From: Herbaspirillum sp. RV1423 | GTDB taxonomy: Bacteria; Pseudomonadota; Gammaproteobacteria; Burkholderiales; Burkholderiaceae_D | Assembly: GCF_000577615.1 (NCBI RefSeq) | Contig: NZ_CBXX010000003.1 | Coordinates: forward strand, 124,001-188,000 | Direction: 5' to 3' | Length of the DNA: 64,000 bases | The notes under the pieces: generated by a model | The model's input: only the letters and a program-made list of their open reading frames with translations | Databases searched by the model: none | What the model was told of the DNA's origin: nothing | Shown here: positions 50,966-60,928 of the stretch, in pieces | Position numbering within the stretch: position 1 is the first letter of the stretch | Layout: every line of letters begins with the position of its first letter | Program-made: the position numbers and the translations under genes

Positions 50966-51756
50966 ACAGCAAAGCCGATGGCAAGCCGATGATCGAGTTC
51001 CGCGGCGTAGCGAAATCTTTCGGTGCATTGAAGGTGCTCGAACGTGTCGACCTGCAGGTAGCCAAGGGCGAATTCCTGGTGCTGCTGGGTGCGTCGGGTT
51101 GCGGCAAGTCGACCATGCTCAACCTGGTCTCCGGCTTTGAGCGCGCCAGTTCCGGCAGCATCTGGGTCAACGGCCGCGAGGTGAAGGATGTCGATCCGGC
51201 CTGTGGCATGGTGTTCCAGCAGTATGCGCTGTTCCCATGGAAGACCGTGCGCGAGAACGTCGAGTTCGGTCTGAAGATGCGCGGCGTATCACGCAAAGAA
51301 CGCGCCAAAGTGGCACAGTATTACATCGAAATGGTCGGCCTGAAGGGTTTCGAAAACAGCTTCCCCAACAAGCTCTCCGGCGGCATGAAGCAGCGCGTCT
51401 CGATCGCCCGGGTGCTGGCCAACGATCCCGACGTCATGCTGTTCGACGAACCGTTTGCCGCACTCGACGCCATGACGCGCCAGGTGCTGCAGGAGCAATT
51501 GCTTTCCATCTACGAGAAAAGCGGCAAGACCATCATCTTCATCACGCATTCGATCGATGAGGCGCTCATGCTGTCGACCCGCATGGTGGTCATGGGCTCC
51601 AAGCCCGGGCGCGTAGTGCAGGATATTGCCAACGACCTGCCGCATCCGCGCACAGCGGATGTTCAGCTCTCGCAGCGTTATATCGATCTGAAACGCTCCA
51701 TTTGGGAAACCGTGCAAGTCGAGGTGATGAAAGGACTGGAAGCCGGCCGTTTGTAG
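50953..51756 (+). CDS. ABC transporter ATP-binding protein (SsuB/TauB-like), second importer
   Basis: This 267-residue ATPase has Walker A GASGCGKST, Q-loop VFQQYALFPWKT, signature LSGGMKQR, Walker B VMLFDEPFAALD and H-loop THSIDEAL. It starts inside the permease 3' end (ATG 50953); a longer frame upstream is a shadow. It completes the second SsuABC-type importer. Confidence 0.93.
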   Translation: MAEINSKADGKPMIEFRGVAKSFGALKVLERVDLQVAKGEFLVLLGASGCGKSTMLNLVSGFERASSGSIWVNGREVKDVDPACGMVFQQYALFPWKTVRENVEFGLKMRGVSRKERAKVAQYYIEMVGLKGFENSFPNKLSGGMKQRVSIARVLANDPDVMLFDEPFAALDAMTRQVLQEQLLSIYEKSGKTIIFITHSIDEALMLSTRMVVMGSKPGRVVQDIANDLPHPRTADVQLSQRYIDLKRSIWETVQVEVMKGLEAGRL

Positions 51757-51951
51757 CTCATTTCGAGAACGTAAAGGCGGGTCGGGATTCATTTCCAGCC
51801 CGCCTGACCGGTCAAGTTCACGATAAACGCAGTCTTCCTACGTCATTTGCAGCGCGAGATGCGGTGTGAGGAACGTGTCTTGACAAATCCAGGCGGACAC
51901 ACTTGGGATTGGAATGATTCAGTCTGCGCCCCGTGGAAAGTTTTGGAAAAA

Positions 51952-54504
51952 TCACAGCGCCTGCGGAACAGATGCAAAACGACGGCGCTTCACCATTTCA
52001 AACCATAGGCAGGAAAGCGCGGCAGCAGCCAATCCTCCCGACAGCATCGTCATGGATAGCGGGGAAAACGAAAATAGCTGCCGGATGGCCGGGATGAAAA
52101 AGAGGACCCCGAGCAATAGCAAAATGACCGCCAGGGACCATCCCAGATACGGATTGGCGATGGAGGACCGCCATGACGTCGGACCTGCGGAACGGTTGAT
52201 GTAGACCAGGCCGAGATTGGAAAGGACCAGTATGCAAAAGACTTCCGCCCGTATCATCTCGGGAGGATTCCCGGCGTAATGCAGGCCGCCCGTAATCGCC
52301 AGCAACAGCGCAAGCAGCCCGCCTCCCTGCCATAACCCCAGCCTCAGGAGACTGGCGTCGAACAAATGCTGATCGACGGCTCGCGGTTTGGTCGCCATGA
52401 CGTCCGGCTCTTCCGGCTCTGCTTCAAACACGATCGAACAGACAGGACCGTGGATCAGTTGCAGGAAAAGGATATGGGCAGGCATCAACAATAACGGCCA
52501 GCCCAGCAGGATCGGCGCAATCGATAGGCCAACGATGGGTACGTGCACGACAACCACAAAAGCGATCACCTTGCGCAGATTTCCAAATACCCGGCGACCA
52601 TGCCGGACCGCCGTGACGATGGACGAAAAGTCATCGTTGAGCAGCACCAGATCGGCGGCTTCTCGTGCTACGTCGGTGCCGCGCCCCCCCATGGCGACGC
52701 CGATATCGGCGGCTTTCAGCGCCGGCGCATCGTTGATGCCGTCGCCCGTCATTGCCACCACTTCCCCTTGCGCGCGCAAGGCCTCCACCAGCCGCAACTT
52801 TTGCTCAGGCTGAATCCGGCAAAAAACACTGGTTACCGACAAGCGTTGCCGCAGGGTCCGGTCGTCAAGCACAGCGATCTCCGAGCCGAGCATGACCTCC
52901 TCGCCATCAGACAAGCCGACCTCTTTCGCGATTGCCAGCGCAGTGGCCGGATGGTCGCCTGTCAGCATCAGGACCCGGATACCGGCTGCATGGCAGGCCG
53001 CGATCGCCTGCGGCACGTCGGCACGCACGGGATCCGAAAAAGCCACCAGGCCGAGAAATACAAAATCAAAATCGTGCTGCTTCATCGGCAAAACGTCTGC
53101 CGGAAAAACCGCTTTGGCCACACCCAGAACACGCAAGCCATTTTGCGCCATGACGCCGACCTGTTCGCCGATACGCGCGGCCCTGACGGCATCCATATGG
53201 CATAAGTCGACAATCGCTTCCGGCGCCCCTTTGGCCGCAATCATGAATTCCTGAAAATCGGGAGATTGCCACACTCTCGACATCGCCATCATCTCCTGCC
53301 CCAGCGGATAGTCGTCGACCAATGTCCAATCCGCGTGGAGATGCTCCGTATTCGACAACAGTTTTTTGCCGGTCTCGGCTATTGCCATTTCCATAGGATC
53401 GAAAGCATGCCGATGGCTCGCCAGAACGGCAAACTCCATCACCTCATGCAATGACTCGGGCAAAGGACCGCTATCTCCGCCTGCCGCGTCATAGTCGGCG
53501 TCTTCGGAACAGATGCGTCTGAGCGCCATGCGGTTCGCCGTCAGCGTGCCGGTTTTATCGACACATAACACAGTGGTCGCTCCAAGCCGTTCGATTGCGG
53601 GAATATTCCTGGCCAATACCTTGTTCTGCGAAAGCCGCCATGCTCCCAGGCTCAGGAACAGCATGAGGACTACCGGGAATTCTTCCGGCACAACCGCCAT
53701 CGTGAGGGTCAAGCCGGCCAGAATGCCGCTCAGCCAGTCATCGGACATGAGCCAGTACACGATCCCGAAAACGCATGCCAGGAGAAGACCGGCAATGGCA
53801 ACGTTGCGCACCACATGGCGCGTTTCCCGCTGGGTCGGCGTCTCGGCATCGTCGATATCCGCCAGCGACTTCCCGATCTTGCCCAGGGCGCTGCGCACAC
53901 CTGTCTCGGTGACTTCCCCCCGGCCGCTTCCTTGCACGATCAATGTTCCCGAATAGACGTACGCTGCCGATGTGATGTCCGCCGGCGGCACGCCGTCGGC
54001 GAACATGTCTGAAGCGTGCTTGGCGACAGGGACGGATTCGCCGGTCAGCATGGACTCGTCAACCATCAGTTGCGTCATGTCGAGCAAACGCATGTCGGCG
54101 GGAATGCGATCACCCTCGGATAGCAGGACGATGTCCCCGCATACCAGTTCACTTCCTGCTACCCGCACCGGCCGGCCATTGCGAATGACCAGCGCCTGCG
54201 GACTGGACAAATCGCGCAGGGCCTGGAGGGAGCGCTCGGCACGGCGGTTCTGGTAGAAGGAAATGCCCATGACGATGACGATAAATCCCGCCAGCATGAA
54301 GGCTTCCTGTCGATTGCCGAGCATCAGGTAAACCGCACAGCATGCGATCAGCAACAGGAACATTGGCTCTGCGAACAACTCACGCAAAGCGATCAGCCAT
54401 TCTCCCTGACGATCCTTCGGCAACTGGTTCAATCCGTCGCGCGCGAGCCGGGCTGCGACCTCCGCGTCAGAGAGGCCTTGCGATGCCGGGGAAGAATCAG
54501 TCAT
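51952..54504 (-). CDS. Cation-translocating P-type ATPase (P2-like)
   Basis: This 850-residue membrane pump has TGES at 154-157 (actuator domain), the ion-binding helix motif PEEFPVV at 273-279, the phosphorylation site DKTGTLT at D316 and MTGDGINDAPALKAADIGVAMG in the P domain. About ten TM segments are placed as in P2 ATPases of the Ca2+ (PacL/PMR1) group. The C-terminal end is of normal length. PEEFPVV rather than the CPx motif argues against heavy-metal P1B transport. Ion is not certain; Ca2+ or another divalent cation is likely. Confidence 0.9.
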   Translation of the reverse strand: MTDSSPASQGLSDAEVAARLARDGLNQLPKDRQGEWLIALRELFAEPMFLLLIACCAVYLMLGNRQEAFMLAGFIVIVMGISFYQNRRAERSLQALRDLSSPQALVIRNGRPVRVAGSELVCGDIVLLSEGDRIPADMRLLDMTQLMVDESMLTGESVPVAKHASDMFADGVPPADITSAAYVYSGTLIVQGSGRGEVTETGVRSALGKIGKSLADIDDAETPTQRETRHVVRNVAIAGLLLACVFGIVYWLMSDDWLSGILAGLTLTMAVVPEEFPVVLMLFLSLGAWRLSQNKVLARNIPAIERLGATTVLCVDKTGTLTANRMALRRICSEDADYDAAGGDSGPLPESLHEVMEFAVLASHRHAFDPMEMAIAETGKKLLSNTEHLHADWTLVDDYPLGQEMMAMSRVWQSPDFQEFMIAAKGAPEAIVDLCHMDAVRAARIGEQVGVMAQNGLRVLGVAKAVFPADVLPMKQHDFDFVFLGLVAFSDPVRADVPQAIAACHAAGIRVLMLTGDHPATALAIAKEVGLSDGEEVMLGSEIAVLDDRTLRQRLSVTSVFCRIQPEQKLRLVEALRAQGEVVAMTGDGINDAPALKAADIGVAMGGRGTDVAREAADLVLLNDDFSSIVTAVRHGRRVFGNLRKVIAFVVVVHVPIVGLSIAPILLGWPLLLMPAHILFLQLIHGPVCSIVFEAEPEEPDVMATKPRAVDQHLFDASLLRLGLWQGGGLLALLLAITGGLHYAGNPPEMIRAEVFCILVLSNLGLVYINRSAGPTSWRSSIANPYLGWSLAVILLLLGVLFFIPAIRQLFSFSPLSMTMLSGGLAAAALSCLWFEMVKRRRFASVPQAL

Positions 54505-54812
54505 CGGATAGCTTGCATCCGGTTGGCGCGGACATCTTGTCGCACATATTTTCCTCCGCTGGAGATGGCTTGACTGCCCATCCTACGCCTGAGGCGCGTG
54601 CTTTCTTTTGATCAATATCAAATACCTTATTCTCACATCGGCCGTCTGACGCAATCTGACCGGTCAAAATCCGCTGCGGCAACGTACTTCCATATCGCCA
54701 ATCCCCGTGACTGCCCTGGGCCCTCACGATCCAGATACGGTCCGTCGCCTTGTTGGGCCGGCAACCGTTCCATCCCCGGATCGTCCATCTCGGGAAGAAT
54801 GGACGACAACCG
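54505..54812. other. Intergenic region
   Basis: About 310 bp between the P-type ATPase start and the MFS stop. It holds the ATPase promoter by position. No gene, hairpin with T-run or repeat is evident. Confidence 0.4.
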
Positions 54813-56132
54813 TTACGCCTCGACCGTCTCGGGCAAGAACCACGGCACGATCAGACCGATGGCATAGACCGAGCCGAACACCAGCGCGGTTGGCGCAATC
54901 CCGCCGAACGTCTTGATCATCGCGCCGGCGCCGATCGGGAAACACCATGCGATCAGGCGAGCGGAGTTGAAGACGAAGCTGACCGCAGTGGAACGCACCG
55001 AGGCATTGAACAATTCCGCCGGATAGATCGCCAGCCAGGCGAACGCGCAACCCAGCGTGAAGAACCCGTTGATCGGCGCAAATACCAGCATCTGGCCGAC
55101 GGTGGAGACGTAGCTGTACACCACAATCGTCGAGGCAAGCGAGCCGGCGAACGTAAAGAACAAAAACCATCGCCGGCCGAAGGCGTCGGCCATGAAGCCT
55201 GACAGGATGTAGGCGACGATCGCGCCGGCAGTATACAACAGCGACACATACGAATCGCCGTGGAAGTTGCTGCCCTGGGACACCGCGATCACCCTGGTGT
55301 AATCGGTCAGCCAGCTCGATACGGCCCACCAGCCGGCGATGCTCACCACCGACAGCAGCGAAGTCAGGAGGATACGGCGCACGGCTTCGCGCTCGCTGAA
55401 GACTTGCTTCAGGGTGAAAGGCCGCTTGCCGCCTTTTTCATGCGAAGCCTCGGTGGCGCCCCACTCCTGATTGCGCACGGCGGCAATCCACTCTTCGGAC
55501 TCGTCCACATCCCGGCGGATATAGAGGACGAAGAATGCCGGCAGCGCGCCCACGATGAACATGATGCGCCAGTTGTCCGCCCCCAGAGGATTGGTCAGGG
55601 TCAGGACATACCAGACCAACGCGGCAATCAACGTGCCCCAGCCAAAGCCCGACTGCAGGAAACCGGCGCCCTTGGCGCGTGCCTCCTTGGGCCAGGTTTC
55701 GGCGACCAGGGCAATGCCGGTGCTCCACTCGCTGCCCATCGCCAGGCCGGTCAGGAAACGCAGCACGCACAGGGTCGCGATGGAATCCGAAAACGCCGTC
55801 AGGCCTGTCAGCATGGCGTACAGGAACACCGACCACATCATCATGCTCTTGCGGCCGACGTAATCCGCCATGATCCCGCCGATCAGGCCGCCGATGCCCC
55901 AGCCGAGCAAGGTGATGCCGATGACCAGGCCGGCATAGAACGGTTTGGAACCAGCCTGCTGCGGCGTCATCAGCGAACTGAGCAGCGGCGACAGGACGAT
56001 CACCAGCGCCAGGGCTTCATAGCCGTCGAAAATCCATCCCAGGAAGGCGCCCTTGAGCGTCTTCCAATGCTTGGGCGTCAGCCGCGCATGCCATGAGGCG
56101 CCACTTGATAGTAGTTTTTGCACCGAGTCCAA
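54813..56132 (-). CDS. MFS transporter of the organic-acid:H+ symporter type
   Basis: This 439-residue 12-TM permease starts at TTG 56132 behind AAGGAG (a GTG at 56126 is possible). MFS motif A variants occur at MADYVGRKSMMMWS and MADAFGRRWFLFF. The opening FLGWIFDGYEALALVIVLSPL resembles the metabolite:H+ symporter (MHS) and SHS families, which carry shikimate, sialate or aromatic/organic acids. It lies just downstream of the LeuD-like gene in the same direction, so it probably imports the substrate of that hydro-lyase. Confidence 0.85.
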   Translation of the reverse strand: MDSVQKLLSSGASWHARLTPKHWKTLKGAFLGWIFDGYEALALVIVLSPLLSSLMTPQQAGSKPFYAGLVIGITLLGWGIGGLIGGIMADYVGRKSMMMWSVFLYAMLTGLTAFSDSIATLCVLRFLTGLAMGSEWSTGIALVAETWPKEARAKGAGFLQSGFGWGTLIAALVWYVLTLTNPLGADNWRIMFIVGALPAFFVLYIRRDVDESEEWIAAVRNQEWGATEASHEKGGKRPFTLKQVFSEREAVRRILLTSLLSVVSIAGWWAVSSWLTDYTRVIAVSQGSNFHGDSYVSLLYTAGAIVAYILSGFMADAFGRRWFLFFTFAGSLASTIVVYSYVSTVGQMLVFAPINGFFTLGCAFAWLAIYPAELFNASVRSTAVSFVFNSARLIAWCFPIGAGAMIKTFGGIAPTALVFGSVYAIGLIVPWFLPETVEA

Positions 56133-56204
56133 ATCGTCTCTCCTTCTTTTTGTGAATATGGTTCATCCGATATGGGGTATCGGACGACGTTCTGCTTTCC
56201 AGTC

Positions 56205-56852
56205 CTACTGTCCGGCGGCAAGCCAGGGTTCCAGCCTGAATCTGCGTTGCTCGAACTGCTGCAGCGCCGCGCTGTGTTCTTCAAGAATCTGGCCGATCTC
56301 GTCAATGCCGAGCAGCAGCGATCGCTTGCGCATCGGGTCGATGTCGAAGGCATATGCGGTGTTGGCGTCGACGATCACCTTCTGGCCGACCAGATCGATC
56401 GTCAATTCAAGGCGGCCCGCTTGCCGCAGGACATCGAACAGGGAGGCAACAGCCTGCTCCTCCAGGACAATCGGCAAGACACCGTTCTTGAAGCAATTGC
56501 CGTAAAAAATATCCGCGAAGCTCGGCGCAATCAGTACGCGTATGCCCCACTGTTCCAATGCCCACACGGCATGCTCGCGACTCGATCCGCAACCGAAGTT
56601 CTTGCGGCTCAGCAGGATTTGCGCGCCCTGACAGGCCGGGTCGTTGAGGGAAAAACCGGCTTTCGGCGTGCGCCGGCTATTGTCGCGGCCAGGCGCGCCG
56701 GCTTCTTCATAGCGCCAGTTATCGAACAGGAATTCGCCGAAACCGGCGCGTGTCGTCAGCGCCATGTATTGCTTGGGCAAAATGGCGTCGGTATCGACGT
56801 TGGCGCGGTCGATGGGAACCACATGGGATGTGAGTTGGCTGAACGGTTGCAT
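56205..56852 (-). CDS. leuD: 3-isopropylmalate dehydratase small-subunit-type protein
   Basis: This 215-residue swivel-domain protein of the aconitase superfamily starts at ATG 56852, sharing one base with the LeuC-type stop (TGATG). It has the family blocks VVPIDRANVDTDAILPKQYM, FGCGSSREHAVWALEQWGI and SFADIFYGNCFKNG. LeuB and LeuA are not next to it. With a divergent LysR and an MFS transporter instead, a catabolic hydro-lyase role (for example citraconate/2-methylmalate or maleate) is plausible. The leuD symbol reflects family, not proven leucine synthesis. Confidence 0.88.
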   Translation of the reverse strand: MQPFSQLTSHVVPIDRANVDTDAILPKQYMALTTRAGFGEFLFDNWRYEEAGAPGRDNSRRTPKAGFSLNDPACQGAQILLSRKNFGCGSSREHAVWALEQWGIRVLIAPSFADIFYGNCFKNGVLPIVLEEQAVASLFDVLRQAGRLELTIDLVGQKVIVDANTAYAFDIDPMRKRSLLLGIDEIGQILEEHSAALQQFEQRRFRLEPWLAAGQ

Positions 56853-58246
56853 CAAAGCTCTCCCGGCGCGGCGAAGTGTCCGGCAATGGCCGCGGCGGCG
56901 GCAATCGCGGGACTGACCAGATGGCTGCGCCCGCCGCGTCCCTGGCGGCCTTCGAAATTGCGGTTGGACGTCGAGGCGCAACGCTCTCCCTCGGAGAGGC
57001 TGTCGTTGTTCATGCCGAGGCACATGGAGCAACCGGCGTCGCGCCACTGGAAGCCTGCGTCCAGGAATATCTCATGCAAGCCCTCTTGTTCCGCCTGCCG
57101 CTTCACGGAACCCGACCCTGGAACGATCAGCGCCTCGCGGATGTTCGCCGCCACCTTGCGGTGCTTCACGACTTCCGCCACCACGCGCAGGTCTTCGATT
57201 CTTGAATTGGTGCACGAACCGATGAAAATCTTGTCCAGCGCGATCGCGCGCATGGGCGTGCCGGCGGCCAATCCCATGTAGTCGAGCGCGCGCATGGCAG
57301 CCTCGGGATCCCTGCACTCGCGCGGATCAGGCACGCTTTCGTCAAGCCCGACCGTCATGGCGGGCGTGGTTCCCCACGTCACTTGCGGAGTCAGGCGGCT
57401 GACGTCGAACGACAGATGGCGATCAAAGCCGGCGTGATCGTCGCTGTGCAAGGTGGACCAGTATTCCAGCGCCAGTTCCCAGTCGCGCCCCTTGGGACTG
57501 GACGGCCGCCCCCTGAGATAGTCGATGGTGACGTCGTCGACGCCGATGATGCCCACGCGTGCGCCGGCCTCCGTGGAAAGATTGCACAGCGTCATGCGCG
57601 CTTCCATGCTCAGCTTCGCCACGACGTCGCCCGAGAACTCGAGCGCATGTCCGGTGGCGCAGTCGGTCCCGAACTCCCGCAAGAACGCCAGCGCGATGTC
57701 CTTGGCATAGATGCCGTCGGGCAATATGCCATGCAGCAGGACGTTCATGGTTTTCAGTTTGGGAATGGTGAGGCTTTGCGTGGCCAGCACCTGCTCGACA
57801 TCCGAGGTGCCGATGCCGAAGGCCAGCGCGGCGAACGCGCCGTGGGTGGTGGTGTGCGAATCGCCGCAGGCAATGGTTATGCCCGGCAAGGTCTCCCCCA
57901 GTTCCGGCGCCACGACGTGCAGAATCCCCTGGCGCGCGTCGTTCAGGGAATAGTAGTGCAGGCCATATTCGCTGCAATTGCGTTCGAGCGCATTGAGCTG
58001 CAGCCGGGCAATCTCGTCGTGCATGCCGGCCTGGCGATTCACTGTGGGAATATTGTGATCGGCCGTCGCCAGCACGGACCGGCTGCGCCACGGTTTCCTG
58101 CCGGCTTCGCGCAGGCTGTCGAACGCCTGGGGGCTGGTGACTTCATTGACCAGATGCTTATCGATGTAAAGCAACACCGAGGTCTCATGTTCTGCAACAA
58201 TATGGCGTTGCCAGATTTTTTCGAATAGCGTTTTGGCGGCTGACAT
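56852..58246 (-). CDS. leuC: 3-isopropylmalate dehydratase large-subunit-type protein
   Basis: This 464-residue aconitase-superfamily subunit carries the [4Fe-4S] cysteines in FIGSCTNSRIED and CSMCLGMN. HYYSLNDARQGILHVVAPELG and CGDSHTTTHGAFAALAFGIGTSDVEQVLATQ are hallmark blocks. It is translationally coupled to the small subunit. The divergent LysR at 58384 is a probable regulator. As for the small subunit, absence of leuA/B nearby and the transporter neighbour argue for a catabolic paralogue, although housekeeping LeuCD cannot be excluded. Confidence 0.9.
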   Translation of the reverse strand: MSAAKTLFEKIWQRHIVAEHETSVLLYIDKHLVNEVTSPQAFDSLREAGRKPWRSRSVLATADHNIPTVNRQAGMHDEIARLQLNALERNCSEYGLHYYSLNDARQGILHVVAPELGETLPGITIACGDSHTTTHGAFAALAFGIGTSDVEQVLATQSLTIPKLKTMNVLLHGILPDGIYAKDIALAFLREFGTDCATGHALEFSGDVVAKLSMEARMTLCNLSTEAGARVGIIGVDDVTIDYLRGRPSSPKGRDWELALEYWSTLHSDDHAGFDRHLSFDVSRLTPQVTWGTTPAMTVGLDESVPDPRECRDPEAAMRALDYMGLAAGTPMRAIALDKIFIGSCTNSRIEDLRVVAEVVKHRKVAANIREALIVPGSGSVKRQAEQEGLHEIFLDAGFQWRDAGCSMCLGMNNDSLSEGERCASTSNRNFEGRQGRGGRSHLVSPAIAAAAAIAGHFAAPGEL

Positions 58247-58383
58247 GGATGGAGTGGCTCATTCAGGTGACTTGTCTCTGCCAAAAGGATATCAGTCCGC
58301 CAACAGGGAAGGCATGCTATTTGACCAGAGCAGCTATCGCAAATCGACAAACCAGAATTAAGAATCAAGAATTGGCCGGCGAC

Positions 58384-59268
58384 ATGCATTTTGATATTGA
58401 GACGTTGAAGCTGTTCATCCTGGTGGTGGAACACGGCAGCATCACGGCGGCATCCGAGCCGGGAAACATGGTGGCGTCCGCCATCAGCAGACGCCTTGCC
58501 GAACTGGAGCAAAGCGCCGGCATTGCATTGCTGCGCAGGCTGAGCCGGGGCGTCGAACCCACGCCTGCGGGGCGATCGCTCTATGCACATGCCAAAACGG
58601 TGATGGCGCAGCTTCACCGCATCGAATGCGACATCAGCGAACATCGGGAGGGCATACAGGGGACGGTGCGCATCTGGGTCAACATGACGGCGCTTTGCTA
58701 TTACCTGCCGGCGCAACTCAAGCCTTTCATGAGCCGCTATCCGGGCGTCCAGGTTGAATTGGTGGAACGGCTCAGCGATGAAATCCCGGCGGCGGTGGCG
58801 GCCGGCGTCGCCGATCTGGGCATTTGCGCGCCGACGGAAACGACGGCGGGTCTTTCGGAGGCGTTTTTTCGCGACGATCCGCTGGTGTTGATTACGCCGC
58901 TGGACCATCCGCTGGCCGCACGCAAGCACATCCGGTTTGAAGATGCGCTGGATGAAAATCACATCATGATGCAACGCGGAGCATCGATCAATACGCTGTC
59001 GATACGCGCCGCCAGCGCCGTGAACCGGCACATCCGCCCGACCGTGCAGGTGACGAGCTTCGAGGCCATGCGGAACATGGTGTCGGAGGGACTCGGCGTC
59101 GCCATCATTCCGGAGATTGCACTGCAAGGCGCCGATGCGTCGCGCTATTCAGCGATCAGACTCGATGATCGCTGGTGCAACCGCCAGTTCAAAATCCTAT
59201 GGAACGATAACATTTCTCAGTCTACGGCTGTCATGCGGCTGCTGCAGCATCTTCGCGGGAACGACTGA
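58384..59268 (+). CDS. LysR-family regulator of the leuCD-type operon
   Basis: This 294-residue LTTR begins at [42 protein letters not shown] (winged HTH) from ATG 58384; the frame extends to 58249 but without support. The effector domain begins near residue 88. It is divergent from the LeuC-type gene. Its last 72 bp overlap tail-to-tail with the chemoreceptor gene on the other strand. Confidence 0.9.
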   Translation: MHFDIETLKLFILVVEHGSITAASEPGNMVASAISRRLAELEQSAGIALLRRLSRGVEPTPAGRSLYAHAKTVMAQLHRIECDISEHREGIQGTVRIWVNMTALCYYLPAQLKPFMSRYPGVQVELVERLSDEIPAAVAAGVADLGICAPTETTAGLSEAFFRDDPLVLITPLDHPLAARKHIRFEDALDENHIMMQRGASINTLSIRAASAVNRHIRPTVQVTSFEAMRNMVSEGLGVAIIPEIALQGADASRYSAIRLDDRWCNRQFKILWNDNISQSTAVMRLLQHLRGND

Positions 59269-60831
59269 CAGCAGCGGTTCGCCGTGCTCCCCGAGCTGGA
59301 ATATCGCCACCGCGTCTTTCAGCGTCCGCGCCTGTTCCTGCAAGGAGATTGCCGCTGCGGCGGCCTCTTCGACCAGTGCCGCATTTTGCTGGGTCACGCC
59401 GTCCATTTGCGAGATGGCCTTGTTGATCTGATCGATCCCCTCCTTTTGCTCGTCCGAGGCCAGGGAAATTTCACGGATGATGGCGGTGACCTTTCTCACG
59501 GCGCCGGTGATTTCCTGCATGGTGGAGCCGGCTTGCTCCACCAGTGCCGTGCCGTCGCCGACTTTCACCACCGAGTCGTCGATCAGTTCCTTGATCTCTT
59601 TGGCCGCCACGGCGGAACGCTGCGCCAGGCTGCGCACTTCGCTGGCGACGACGGCGAAACCACGTCCCTGCTCGCCCGCCCTGGCCGCCTCGACGGCGGC
59701 ATTGAGCGCCAGGATATTGGTCTGGAACGCGATGCCGTCGATGACGCTGATGATCGCCGACATCTTGCCGGAACTGTCCTGTATCCCGCGCATGGTGCCG
59801 ACCACTTTGTCCGTCACCGCCGCGCCGCGCATGGCGATCGACTCCGCCTCGCCGGCCACGACGCCGGCCTGGCGCGCGCTGTCCGAGTTCTGCTTCACCG
59901 TGCCCGTCAACTCCTCCATGCTCGCCGCGGTTTCTTCCAGCGACGCGGCCTGTTCTTCCGTGCGCTGGGACAGATCGGTGTTGCCGGATGCAATCTCGCC
60001 TGTCGCGGTCGCCATGGAATCGACCGACTGGCGGACCGACGCCACGGTGGCCCGCAAGCCGTCGCGCATGGTCCGCAGGCCTGCCATCAGCTTGCCCATC
60101 TCGTCTTGCGAATGCACCAGGATATTGCGGCTCAGGTCGCCTGACGAAATGGCGGAGAAATGCGACAGCGCCTGGCCGAGCGGCCGTGTGATGGCGCGCT
60201 GCAGGCTGAATGTGCAGACCACGCCCACGATGACGCCGAGAATGATCATGCCGACCGACAGCAGGCCGAAGGTACGCAGCTCGCTTCTGAAGCTGTCATA
60301 GTTTTGCTGCCCGTGTTTCAGATGATACTGGTCCAGCCGTATGGCGCTCTTGGTGAAGTCCAGGGACAAGGGCGGCGCAACCTGCATGGTGTATCTGTCC
60401 GCGGAGGTCGCGTCGCCTTGCAACAGGGCATTGAGCGCGGGCTGCAGCGCCTGTTGATTGAAAATATCCCGCTTGGCGCTGACCTCCTTGGCGATGGCGT
60501 CTTCCTCGGCGGATTTCGGCAAGGCCAGATAACGCTGCCACGCGGCGTCCGACACTTTGAGATAGTCCCGCGTCTTGTCGATCAGCCCTTTCATGTCGCC
60601 CGCTTCCGGATGCAGCAATGCCCGGTCGATGGCGATGCGGGCAATCGCGAGGTTGTACTTGGACTCGCCGATTGCCAGCGCCGAAGCCAGTTGCACCGAA
60701 TAGGTTTCCTGCAATGCCGTATCGCCGGCGCGGCTGGCCACCTGGCCGATCACGCCGACGACGATCAACAGACCGACCAGCACCAGGATCGCCCCTGTCA
60801 GACGCGCCTTGATAGATAGCTTCGACAACAT
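59197..60831 (-). CDS. Methyl-accepting chemotaxis protein
   Basis: This 544-residue chemoreceptor starts at [13 protein letters not shown] (ATG 60831). TM1 is about residues 10-32, a four-helix-bundle periplasmic domain (Tar-like) follows, TM2 lies near 192-213, then HAMP ([19 protein letters not shown]). The signalling hairpin tip is [40 protein letters not shown]. No C-terminal CheR pentapeptide is visible. It sits between the leuCD-type regulator and a tartrate-dehydratase-like gene, so it may sense an organic acid. Confidence 0.92.
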   Translation of the reverse strand: MLSKLSIKARLTGAILVLVGLLIVVGVIGQVASRAGDTALQETYSVQLASALAIGESKYNLAIARIAIDRALLHPEAGDMKGLIDKTRDYLKVSDAAWQRYLALPKSAEEDAIAKEVSAKRDIFNQQALQPALNALLQGDATSADRYTMQVAPPLSLDFTKSAIRLDQYHLKHGQQNYDSFRSELRTFGLLSVGMIILGVIVGVVCTFSLQRAITRPLGQALSHFSAISSGDLSRNILVHSQDEMGKLMAGLRTMRDGLRATVASVRQSVDSMATATGEIASGNTDLSQRTEEQAASLEETAASMEELTGTVKQNSDSARQAGVVAGEAESIAMRGAAVTDKVVGTMRGIQDSSGKMSAIISVIDGIAFQTNILALNAAVEAARAGEQGRGFAVVASEVRSLAQRSAVAAKEIKELIDDSVVKVGDGTALVEQAGSTMQEITGAVRKVTAIIREISLASDEQKEGIDQINKAISQMDGVTQQNAALVEEAAAAAISLQEQARTLKDAVAIFQLGEHGEPLLSVVPAKMLQQPHDSRRLRNVIVP

Positions 60832-60928
60832 AATGCCCTCCCGGCAATTATTTTTTCTTAACGAATGAATCGGGGTACGCGTCCCGCCGTATCCCGATTC
60901 CAGCAACGTGTAATTTGCTTGTGTATTC

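Noticed and set aside
51775-51805. Hairpin AGGCGGG ... CCCGCCT after the second importer as a terminator
   Set aside because: The stem is only 7 bp with a 17-base loop and no T-run follows, so I do not count it as an intrinsic terminator.
56205-58246. Reading the LeuCD pair as part of a normal leucine operon
   Set aside because: No leuA or leuB is adjacent, and the neighbours are an MFS carrier and a divergent LysR; the biosynthetic reading is kept only as an alternative.
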